Source: Arenibacter catalasegens
GTDB lineage: Bacteria; Bacteroidota; Bacteroidia; Flavobacteriales; Flavobacteriaceae
DNA: 64,000 nucleotides
Direction of reading: 5' to 3'
Assembly (NCBI RefSeq): GCF_002909235.1
Contig: NZ_PHQQ01000018.1
Location: 1-64,000, forward strand
In this document: positions 39,169 to 47,050 of the stretch, in pieces
Position numbering within the stretch: the stretch's first letter is position 1
Layout: each line of letters begins with the position of its first letter
Translations under genes and position numbers: made by a program
The notes under the pieces: generated by a model
The model's input: only the letters and a program-made list of their open reading frames with translations
The model's database searches: none
Told to the model about the DNA's origin: nothing

Positions 39169-40095
39169 ATGAAGTTCACTAGAATAGTACTATTTCTTTT
39201 CTTATTTACCCTCACTTTTAATGTCTTTGGACAGACCCTTCCCAAGGAGGAACTTATTTTTTTGACTTCCGAATGGAAAGGGGAACGGTTCGATGATGGT
39301 CGCCCAAAAATCCCTGACGATCTTTTGGAGCGGGCAAAAAAAATTGGTATCGATGATGCTTGGACCGTCCTTGAAAATGAAGGTTATAAGAATCAGTTCG
39401 AGGGCAATTGGAAAATGGTCCATAACGATGTTCCAGTTGTAGGCAGGGCACTTACCGCCCTATTCATGCCAAGCCGTCCCGATGTGGAGAAGAACATTAA
39501 GGAAAGGGGAATAAGTTCCCAGGGAAGGAAGGGCAACACAAATTCCTGGCCCATAGAGGTACTTACCAAGGGCGACGTATACGTGGCCGATAGTTTTGGC
39601 AAGATCGATGCGGGGACCCTTATGGGGGCTACCTTGGCAACCTCCATTTATAGCAAGTCCGGTAATGGCGTGGTCTTTAATGGCAGTGCAAGGGATCTGG
39701 AGAGTATTAGCCAGATGGAAGGATTCAACGCCTTTGTGCGGGATTTTCACCCGTCTTTTTTGGAGGAGGAAGTACTTATGGGGCTCAACACCCCAATACG
39801 GATAGGCCAGGTGATGGTATTGCCCGGTGATCTTGTTCTTGCCAAAAGGGAAGGCGTACTTTTTATTCCTGCGCATTTGGCCGAACAGGTAGTGGGCACT
39901 GCCGAGTTTGTGGCCCTTAAGGACCAATTTGGCTTTGAGATGGTCAGGACCAAGAAATATTCTACGGGAGAAATAGACAGCCAATGGACCGAACAGCTAA
40001 AAAAGGAATTTTTGGTGTGGTTGGACAAACATCCCGAATTGGTGAAGATGTCCAAGGAGACGTTAGATAAGGTATTAAGCAAAAGGACATGGTAA
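39169..40095 (+). CDS. Exported RraA-like aldolase
   Basis: This 308-residue protein has a Sec signal peptide (ending NVFGQ) and an RraA-like domain at about 75-260. Arg175-Asp176 in NGSARDLESI match the conserved G-x-x-R-D pair of 4-hydroxy-4-methyl-2-oxoglutarate and oxaloacetate-type aldolases. GDLVLAKREGVLFIPAHL is also typical. RraA-like enzymes cleave 2-keto acids to give pyruvate. Most are cytoplasmic, so export is notable. It sits 153 bases after the PLP enzyme gene, and its stop overlaps the next gene. Confidence 0.83.
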   Translation: MKFTRIVLFLFLFTLTFNVFGQTLPKEELIFLTSEWKGERFDDGRPKIPDDLLERAKKIGIDDAWTVLENEGYKNQFEGNWKMVHNDVPVVGRALTALFMPSRPDVEKNIKERGISSQGRKGNTNSWPIEVLTKGDVYVADSFGKIDAGTLMGATLATSIYSKSGNGVVFNGSARDLESISQMEGFNAFVRDFHPSFLEEEVLMGLNTPIRIGQVMVLPGDLVLAKREGVLFIPAHLAEQVVGTAEFVALKDQFGFEMVRTKKYSTGEIDSQWTEQLKKEFLVWLDKHPELVKMSKETLDKVLSKRTW

Positions 40096-40637
40096 TGGGA
40101 CAACATAAACTTATGAAAATGATAAACTTTAACGGCACCCGAACAATAAGCAGCGTTTGGATAGTTGCCATGTTGGCCCTGTTTGTTTTGATGGGGTGCA
40201 AACAAAATGAAAAGCAGGCAAAGTCTGAAACCCCGACCATTGCCATGGAGCAGGGACAAGACCCTCCCACGATCGATGAAGTCCAACAGGCGGTGTTGGC
40301 TTTTAATAAGGTCATGGTGGACCCTACCGCGGAACTAATGGAAAGGCTTTGCGCAGAGGAACTCACTTACGGCCATTCGAGCGGATTGATCCAGAACAAG
40401 GCCGAGTTTATAGATGATCTATTGAACGGGGCATTCGATTTTTTGTCTTTGGAAGCTCCTGATCAGACCATACATATTTCAGGGAACACGGCCATTGTCA
40501 GGCACATTTTTTTAGCCAAGGGCACCAATTCCGGAGAACCTGTGGATGTCCGTATCGGCAATATGCAGGTATACCAAAAAGATAAGGACGGCCAGCTCCG
40601 GCTTTTGGCCAGACAGGCCTATAAATTGCCCAACTAG
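40089..40637 (+). CDS. NTF2/SnoaL-like (DUF4440) lipoprotein
   Basis: This 182-residue protein has a lipobox (VLMGC) and an NTF2-like cone fold (about 60-180) of the DUF4440 type, with AEELTYGHSSGLIQNKAEF as landmark. Its ATG lies inside the end of the RraA-like gene; a start at 40113 would give a shorter signal. NTF2-like folds bind small molecules or act as isomerases or dehydratases, so a role on an intermediate of the neighbouring pathway is possible. The exact function is unknown. Confidence 0.72.
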   Translation: MVMGQHKLMKMINFNGTRTISSVWIVAMLALFVLMGCKQNEKQAKSETPTIAMEQGQDPPTIDEVQQAVLAFNKVMVDPTAELMERLCAEELTYGHSSGLIQNKAEFIDDLLNGAFDFLSLEAPDQTIHISGNTAIVRHIFLAKGTNSGEPVDVRIGNMQVYQKDKDGQLRLLARQAYKLPN

Positions 40638-40664
40638 AACCAAAATAACCTAAACCAAACTATT

Positions 40665-41753
40665 TTGAAAAAATTGAATATTTATTCCATTAGCCTTGGC
40701 ATGGCCGCCATATTGTTATTGTCCATCCTGGGGATGGTCTTTAGCGGTAACATTGAACATGCCGGCCTTTTGATTATGGCCTTTTTTGCACTTCTGGCCC
40801 TTGGCTTCAGTGGATACAAGTCCCTGAACAGTTATGTTTTTACAGCCTCCATATTTGCAGGGGTGGCCTTGGCGCTCTATTATCCCCAACATTTTTTGCA
40901 GATAGGCGATTTTAAGCTTACGGCCTTGATCATACCCTTGATCCAACTTATCATGTTCGGCATGGGAACCTCCATGAAACTTGGCGATTTTGCAGAAGTC
41001 ATCAAGGCGCCCAAAGGGGTCTTGGTCGGGGTTACGGCACAGTTGGGTATAATGCCCCTTATGGGCTTTGCTTTGGCTAAATTCAGTAATTTTCCACCGG
41101 AGATTGCGGCAGGGATCGTTTTGATCGGTTGTTCTCCAAGTGGTGTAGCCTCCAATGTAATGGCCTATTTGGCGAAGGCCAATCTAGCACTTTCCATCAC
41201 AATTACCTCTATCTCCACCATTCTAGCACCCTTTATAACACCACTTTTAATGAAGTTGTTGGCGGGGGAATTTATAGAAATAGATGTTTTGGTCATGATG
41301 TGGAGCATAGTCAAGATGATTATTTTGCCGCTTGGAGTTGGACTGCTCATTAACCAATTGAGGGGAGACAAGGGGAAATGGTTGGATAAGGCACTTCCTG
41401 TAATTTCCATGTTGGGTATCGGACTTATCATTGTAGTAATTACGGCTGCAGGTAGGGATAGCCTTTTGGATATTGGCGGAATCTTGATGTTATTGGTGTT
41501 GATCCACAATTTATTTGGCTATATGCTTGGGTATTGGTACGCACGCCTATTGAAATTAAATGAACAGGATGCACGTACTATTGCACTGGAAGTGGGGATG
41601 CAGAATGGCGGCCTCGCATCGGGCATTGCAAACTCATTGGGCAAAATAGCTACCATGGGTCTGGCACCTGCAGTCTTTGGACCCCTGATGAACATTACCG
41701 GGTCCATACTCGCTTCCTATTGGCACAAAAGACCTCCTAAAGAAAGTAATTGA
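40665..41753 (+). CDS. BASS-family (SBF) sodium:organic acid symporter
   Basis: This 362-residue inner-membrane protein has about ten hydrophobic segments. It matches the bile acid:sodium symporter superfamily: GTSMKLGDF, GCSPSGVASNVMAYLAKAN and EVGMQNGGLA are diagnostic. The start codon is TTG, preceded by an A-rich leader; the next ATG lies 12 residues in. BASS proteins import bile acids, pyruvate, pantothenate or other organic acids with sodium. Placed after exported PLP and aldolase genes, it likely brings in the keto acid they release. Confidence 0.85.
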   Translation: MKKLNIYSISLGMAAILLLSILGMVFSGNIEHAGLLIMAFFALLALGFSGYKSLNSYVFTASIFAGVALALYYPQHFLQIGDFKLTALIIPLIQLIMFGMGTSMKLGDFAEVIKAPKGVLVGVTAQLGIMPLMGFALAKFSNFPPEIAAGIVLIGCSPSGVASNVMAYLAKANLALSITITSISTILAPFITPLLMKLLAGEFIEIDVLVMMWSIVKMIILPLGVGLLINQLRGDKGKWLDKALPVISMLGIGLIIVVITAAGRDSLLDIGGILMLLVLIHNLFGYMLGYWYARLLKLNEQDARTIALEVGMQNGGLASGIANSLGKIATMGLAPAVFGPLMNITGSILASYWHKRPPKESN

Positions 41754-41804
41754 TACTCATTTAAAAGTTAAATTTGATCAAACTAAAAACAATTAAATAG
41801 TAAT

Positions 41805-44030
41805 ATGTTGATTTTAAATAAATTAAGAGTGGCCCTGCTTCTTGTGGTCATTGTAAGTTGTGGAAAAAAGGAATACAAAGATAAAATATACGAAAAACCA
41901 GAAATTGTAAAGGAAGCTCCGTCGGACTTTCTTTCTCCTGAAGAAAGTCTAAAAAAGTTTTATCTACCCGAAGGATATAAGATAGAATTGGTAGCGAGTG
42001 AACCTATGGTAAATGAACCTGTAGCTATTGCGTGGGATGGCAATGGCAAGATGTATGTAGCTGAAATGAGTACCTATATGCAAAATGTGGATGGCCTTGG
42101 TGAAGACGAACCTACTAGTCAGATTAAACTCCTTATAGATTTGGATGGGGATGGTAAAATGGATAAGAGCACAGTGTTCATAGATAGTCTTTTACTTCCT
42201 AGGATGATTTTACCCTTGGATGACAGACTTATAGTGAATGAAACGTATTCCTATGATTTATGGAGCTATAGGGATACCGATAATGATGGTGTAGCTGATG
42301 AAAAAATCAGGATTTACGAAAATCCTAAAAGAAGGGGAGGTAATCTTGAACACCAACAAAGTGGTCTAATATGGAACTTGGACAATTGGGTTTATACCAC
42401 CTATAATCCATTGCGTTTCAGATTTAATAAGGATGGAATAAAAGTGGATTCCTTGGTAGATGGCTCTAGTGGACAATGGGGGCTAACCCAAGATGACTTG
42501 GGACATATGTATTATTCTTCTGCAGGTGGAGAAACTGCAGCATATGGTTTTCAAGTACCGGCAATCTATGGGGAAGTGGACCTAGAGGGACAAATTTCCG
42601 AGGGATTTATGGAGCCATGGCCTATTGTTGGTACCCCTGATGTACAGGGAGGTGCCGAATTAAGATTGAAGGAAGATGGCACCCTGAATAAATTCACCGG
42701 GGTTGCCGGACAAGAAATATTTAGGGGGGATAAATTACCTCCTTCTACTTATGGCGATCTATTTATTCCAGAACCTGTTGGAAGGTTGATCCGCAGGGCA
42801 AAAATAAAAAATGAGAACGGGAAAAAAGTGCTGTACAATGCCTACGATGAAGCCGAGTTTTTGGCATCTACCGATTTGAACTTTAGACCGGTCCAGGCAC
42901 AAACAGGACCTGATGGGAGTCTATATATTGTAGATATGTACCGCGGTATTATTCAGGAGGGTAACTGGACAAGGGAAGGAAGTCATTTAAGACCCGTTAT
43001 TCTTCGAAAAGGTTTGGACAATAACATTGGAAGAGGTAGGATTTATCGTATTATACATGAAGATATCAAACCGGATGGAAAACCCGACCTTTTGGATCGT
43101 TCCGCAGCCGAACTAGTGGATTATTTGGGACACCCCAACGGATGGTATAGAAATACGGCCCAAAAACTGATTATAATAAAAGGAGATATGGGCGTTGTGC
43201 CCAAACTGAAGGAAATAGCATTGAATAATGAGTCTTTTTGGACGAATAACTTTGGAAATAAGGACTATCCCCTTGAAAGGGTACATGCCCTATGGACATT
43301 AGAAGGGTTAGGTGTTGTGGATAAGTCACTTGTTCTTGAAAAGCTGAACGATCCAGACCCCAGGGTCCGTATTACGGCTATCAGGTTAAGTGAGGAATTT
43401 TTGAAGAAAGAGGATCAAGATATAATGCGGGCCTTGGCCATATTGCAAACAGATGGCGACATTAACGTAGTTAACCAATTGGTATTGAGTTTACGTTATT
43501 CCAAAAGTACTGAAGGCTCAGATCTCTTGAATGCTATCTCAGAAGAATACGGCGAAAATGAGCTGGTAGCTGCTTCCGTGGCATTAGGTTTAAAAGCTAA
43601 GGATTCAGATTTGCTAAAATTGAAGCATGGGTTGGCCAGTAAAAGTAATGGTCATAAATGGAGGGCTTTGGAAGGTTATGATATTTATAAACAGACCTGT
43701 GTTACCTGCCATGGTCCAGATTTAAAGGGGGTTCCCAATGGGGAAAATTCCCTGATCGCACCTTCTTTAATTGGTTCGCCAAGAGTTATGGGCGATCAGG
43801 AAGTGCTTGTAAAAATTCTTTTAAATGGACTTACTGGTCCAATAGACGGAACGGAATATGGTATTATGCTCCCAATGGGATCCAATGACGATGATTGGAT
43901 TGGTCATGTGGCCACTTACATTCGTTCTATGAACGATACTACCATGGTCCATGAAAATGAGGTGAGGGATATTCGTGCCAAAGACCCTGACAGGAAAAGC
44001 TACTGGACTTTAAAGGAACTGTTGAAGTAA
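41805..44030 (+). CDS. PVC-type dehydrogenase/cytochrome c lipoprotein
   Basis: The 741-residue lipoprotein has a lipobox (VIVSC) followed by a six-bladed beta-propeller of the 'membrane-bound dehydrogenase' type (about 40-400; LPEGYKIELVASEP is the usual opening). HEAT-like repeats lie at about 430-620 and a C-terminal cytochrome c domain has the heme motif CVTCH near residue 630. The family is best known from Planctomycetes and Bacteroidota, and its substrates are largely unproven. It likely oxidises a sugar or sugar acid in the periplasm and hands electrons to the respiratory chain. Confidence 0.8.
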   Translation: MLILNKLRVALLLVVIVSCGKKEYKDKIYEKPEIVKEAPSDFLSPEESLKKFYLPEGYKIELVASEPMVNEPVAIAWDGNGKMYVAEMSTYMQNVDGLGEDEPTSQIKLLIDLDGDGKMDKSTVFIDSLLLPRMILPLDDRLIVNETYSYDLWSYRDTDNDGVADEKIRIYENPKRRGGNLEHQQSGLIWNLDNWVYTTYNPLRFRFNKDGIKVDSLVDGSSGQWGLTQDDLGHMYYSSAGGETAAYGFQVPAIYGEVDLEGQISEGFMEPWPIVGTPDVQGGAELRLKEDGTLNKFTGVAGQEIFRGDKLPPSTYGDLFIPEPVGRLIRRAKIKNENGKKVLYNAYDEAEFLASTDLNFRPVQAQTGPDGSLYIVDMYRGIIQEGNWTREGSHLRPVILRKGLDNNIGRGRIYRIIHEDIKPDGKPDLLDRSAAELVDYLGHPNGWYRNTAQKLIIIKGDMGVVPKLKEIALNNESFWTNNFGNKDYPLERVHALWTLEGLGVVDKSLVLEKLNDPDPRVRITAIRLSEEFLKKEDQDIMRALAILQTDGDINVVNQLVLSLRYSKSTEGSDLLNAISEEYGENELVAASVALGLKAKDSDLLKLKHGLASKSNGHKWRALEGYDIYKQTCVTCHGPDLKGVPNGENSLIAPSLIGSPRVMGDQEVLVKILLNGLTGPIDGTEYGIMLPMGSNDDDWIGHVATYIRSMNDTTMVHENEVRDIRAKDPDRKSYWTLKELLK

Positions 44031-44036
44031 TGTAAA

Positions 44037-44074
44037 AAAGGGGACCGAATTACAGACGTATTCGTTGCCCCTTT
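44037..44074. terminator. Bidirectional terminator between convergent genes
   Basis: AAAGGGG (44037-44043) pairs with CCCCTTT (44068-44074) around a 24-base loop, between the cytochrome gene and the end of the Gfo/Idh gene. A- and T-rich flanks suit termination from both sides. Confidence 0.45.
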
Positions 44075-45042
44075 AAATTGCTTTCTTCTAACTTTTCAAT
44101 AACAATCATGTTCTTAACGGCATCCTCCAAGGGAGTGGGCACAGGGGTATTATTTTTTATGGCCAAGGCAAAAAGGTCGGCCTGGATTGTGTATTGATTA
44201 CAGATATCAAATTCAATGGTTTGGCACTCCTCGTCTATTGTGACCCATATTTTTGCTGGCCTATCTATCGGAGGGTTAAAGGGCAGTTCAAATCTTATAT
44301 TTCCCTTGGTTCCGAAAATTTGTGCCTGTTGATTGTACGCCAATTGTGTTGCACTGAAGAATACAGAAGTCCCGGTTTCAAACTCCAATATTCCTGAGGC
44401 TAAAATATCTACCTTGAAATCTGGGTGATAGTCTATTACTGCGGAAATACTTTTAGGTTCCGAATTGAATATATAACGGGAAAGGGAAATAGAATAACAG
44501 CCAATATCCATTAGACTTCCGCCACCAAAATCTTTTTTATTTACGATGCTATTGGGATCGTCTTCATAAAATGAGAAGGAAGATTGTATCGTTTTAATTT
44601 CACCAATTACCTTTTGGTCCACAAGTTCCTTGGCTTTTATCCATTGTGGATGATGTCTGTACATAAAGGCCTCCATAACCTTTAGATGGGGATATTTTTG
44701 GGAGGCCTTCAACAACTTTTCAGCCTCCTTACTGGATAGTCCAACTGGTTTTTCAACCAGTACGTGCTTGTCCGCTTCCAGGGCTTTTATGGCCCAGGCA
44801 ACGTGAAGATGATTGGGCAGGGGAATATAGACGGCGTCTACCTCCTTATCTGCTAGTATTTCTTCGTAAGAACCGTAGAATTTCGGAATTTTAAATCGCT
44901 CGGATATATCCTTCGCCTTGTCCAAATTCCTTGAGGCAATAGCATGAACATCACCATGTAGGCAGTTGAGCATTGCCGGAATTACCTGTTCCGTTGCAAT
45001 ATGGGCAGTGCCCAAAACACCCCATTTTAGTTTTTTGTTCAT
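44050..45042 (-). CDS. Gfo/Idh/MocA-family NAD(P)-dependent oxidoreductase
   Basis: This 330-residue cytoplasmic dehydrogenase has an N-terminal Rossmann fold (GVLGTAHIA, residues 9-17), the EKPVGLSSKEAEKLL motif around residue 97, and the C-terminal GFO_IDH_MocA domain with GGSLMDIGCY. It oxidises or reduces a sugar or inositol-like compound. It is the last gene of the minus-strand operon, 8 bases after the DapA-like gene, so its substrate is probably linked to the aldolase reaction. Confidence 0.9.
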   Translation of the reverse strand: MNKKLKWGVLGTAHIATEQVIPAMLNCLHGDVHAIASRNLDKAKDISERFKIPKFYGSYEEILADKEVDAVYIPLPNHLHVAWAIKALEADKHVLVEKPVGLSSKEAEKLLKASQKYPHLKVMEAFMYRHHPQWIKAKELVDQKVIGEIKTIQSSFSFYEDDPNSIVNKKDFGGGSLMDIGCYSISLSRYIFNSEPKSISAVIDYHPDFKVDILASGILEFETGTSVFFSATQLAYNQQAQIFGTKGNIRFELPFNPPIDRPAKIWVTIDEECQTIEFDICNQYTIQADLFALAIKNNTPVPTPLEDAVKNMIVIEKLEESNLKGQRIRL

Positions 45043-45050
45043 TATTATAT

Positions 45051-45962
45051 TTAAATGACCTTTAATTCTTCAAACTGGTCTAAAAATTGTTTTACTTTCT
45101 GACGTTCCGTATTTTCAAATTTTCGTAACGGTAGTGCCATATTGTCCTCACAAATGTCCATTACGGATAAGGCGCATTTTATACCCTTGGTAATTCTGGA
45201 GGAATTCTTACCTACACAATAAATTGTGCTGTTTACAAAGGCAACCTTGTTACGCAGTACTTTTATATCCTCTAAATTGTTATCTACCGAGGCGTTGTAA
45301 AGATCAACAAATAACTCTGGCAAGAAATTTGCCCCACCAGCAACTGCCCCATGACCACCATGTAGTATAGTCTCTGGTAAAAACATTTCCGTCCCTACAA
45401 TAATGGAAAATTCTGGGCTCTCTTTAAATGCTTCAATAAGTGAGTAGAAATAGGACATATCCCCAGAGCTGTCCTTAATGCCTATGGCTCCTAATTCCTT
45501 GGCCCTTTTTACGGTTTCCAAAGAAAGGTGCAGTTTAGTACAGCTTGGCATATTGTACATCATAACGGGTAAGGACAATTGTGGAATTAAGCGCTCCAAA
45601 TAGTCGATCATTTCTTCTTGGGAAATGGGAAGATAATAAGGAGGGGCTACAACAACTGCTGTGGCACCAGCCTCTTTTGAGTGGGCCGCAATTTCCAAAG
45701 AACCATTAAAGGAGGTATCGGTTATACCCACTAAGACAGGAACTCTTCCTCGGATCATTGCACAAGCCTTGGTAATTAGTTCCTTTCGCAGCGCATAGGT
45801 AAGGCTCGGTGCTTCCCCATTAGTGCCTAATAGGAAAATACCGTGTACGCCACCAGTAATTAGATGCTCTATCAGTTTTTCCAAACCTTTTTCATCCAAA
45901 CCACCGTCTGCGGTAAGGGGGGTAACCATTGGGGGAATAATCCCTTTTAATTCTAATGTCAT
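45051..45962 (-). CDS. DapA/NanA-family aldolase, canonical active site
   Basis: This 303-residue class I aldolase of the dihydrodipicolinate synthase/N-acetylneuraminate lyase family keeps all landmarks: GTNGE (46-50), Tyr136 in MMYNMPS and the Schiff-base Lys163 in GIKDSSGD. In a PUL it most likely cleaves or dehydrates a 2-keto-3-deoxy sugar acid to pyruvate. The enzyme is cytoplasmic. The gene lies 8 bases before the Gfo/Idh gene and 154 bases after a second, diverged member of the same family. Confidence 0.88.
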   Translation of the reverse strand: MTLELKGIIPPMVTPLTADGGLDEKGLEKLIEHLITGGVHGIFLLGTNGEAPSLTYALRKELITKACAMIRGRVPVLVGITDTSFNGSLEIAAHSKEAGATAVVVAPPYYLPISQEEMIDYLERLIPQLSLPVMMYNMPSCTKLHLSLETVKRAKELGAIGIKDSSGDMSYFYSLIEAFKESPEFSIIVGTEMFLPETILHGGHGAVAGGANFLPELFVDLYNASVDNNLEDIKVLRNKVAFVNSTIYCVGKNSSRITKGIKCALSVMDICEDNMALPLRKFENTERQKVKQFLDQFEELKVI

Positions 45963-46116
45963 ATATTTTCTTTTGTTAAGAACAAAGTAAATTTAAAAGA
46001 TAGGGGTGCACCACAACTATATTATTTAAAACAGATAATATATTGCCTATTGTGTCTTTTATCCCACAGATTTGTAAGAACCTGAGATAAGATTGCCTGT
46101 GGGGTACTCTGCAATG

Positions 46117-47049
46117 TCAGTATTTATCTGCCCTTTGGGCCTTCAGTTGGTTTTCAAGCAGCAGTATTCTGTCTATATGTTTGTCAGCCAATTTTTCATG
46201 CATGGCATCAAAGGGTATAATGGGATTGCGTACGTTGGGGGTTTTATAAATACCTTGTCGATACAATAACCGTTTAAAAAAATGTATGGATATGTCCAGA
46301 TGTTGATTAGAAAAGGCCAATACAGGAATTATTTTCTCAAACAAGGCTTCTGCCTCTGCAATCCTCCCTGCTTCAAACAGACGGTGTATTTCGGTGTAAA
46401 TGACATGCATCCCTGTTGGCATAAAAGCGTGTACTCCTCTTTGAAGCCCCTCTATCATTTGTGTAACGGCCCAACCACCACTTAGGTTCAATTTGCCTTG
46501 TGTCAGTTCCAAAATACGGGAATATTTTGGGCCGGCCGGAACGGTTTCGATTTTTAAACAGCGAAATGCGGGTACTTTTTCGAATAAATCGCATATAATT
46601 TCATCCGATAGACCATATCCAGTTGCATCCCAATCTTGTAACATGATCATTTCCGGATCAAGTGACGCCAGTTCCATAAAATGATTTTGAAATTGGCATT
46701 CGTCAACATAGGGAATTTGAAACAATACGTTTTTACAACCTAAATCCATATAGGCTTTTAGGATTTCTTTGCTTTTTGATAAATCCTGTTCCCCTGCACC
46801 ACCTATAACGGGAACCTTGTCACCTACTGTTTCCAAGACTAGGCCCAGCATCTTGAGTCGCTCCGTTTTGGATAATTTATATACCTCCGCAGCCATAGCG
46901 GGCACCAAAATGCCAGCGACACCAGCCTCCACAGCCTGCAATACATTGTTTTTTAATGCCACTAGGTCTATGGTATCCGCTGTAGTAAAAGGAGTGTTGA
47001 GTACGGTAACAATTCCTTTTAGGGGATAGAGTTCTTTTTCGGCCCACAT
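46117..47049 (-). CDS. Diverged DapA-family aldolase
   Basis: This protein of about 310 residues has the DapA/NanA barrel with Schiff-base Lys in CLKIETVPAG. However, the usual catalytic Tyr motif (YN.P) reads MLQDWD and the GTTGE loop reads PAMAAEVY. It is therefore not a standard dihydrodipicolinate synthase. I start it at 47049, directly after the stop of the upstream glycosidase gene; an alternative ATG at 47076 would overlap that gene. Pairing with a canonical member in one operon suggests successive steps on related keto acids. Confidence 0.75.
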   Translation of the reverse strand: MWAEKELYPLKGIVTVLNTPFTTADTIDLVALKNNVLQAVEAGVAGILVPAMAAEVYKLSKTERLKMLGLVLETVGDKVPVIGGAGEQDLSKSKEILKAYMDLGCKNVLFQIPYVDECQFQNHFMELASLDPEMIMLQDWDATGYGLSDEIICDLFEKVPAFRCLKIETVPAGPKYSRILELTQGKLNLSGGWAVTQMIEGLQRGVHAFMPTGMHVIYTEIHRLFEAGRIAEAEALFEKIIPVLAFSNQHLDISIHFFKRLLYRQGIYKTPNVRNPIIPFDAMHEKLADKHIDRILLLENQLKAQRADKY

Positions 47050-47050
47050 A

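Noticed and set aside
39460-39984. Antisense frame of 174 codons opposite the RraA-like gene
   Set aside because: It has no recognisable domain and lies wholly within a supported gene.
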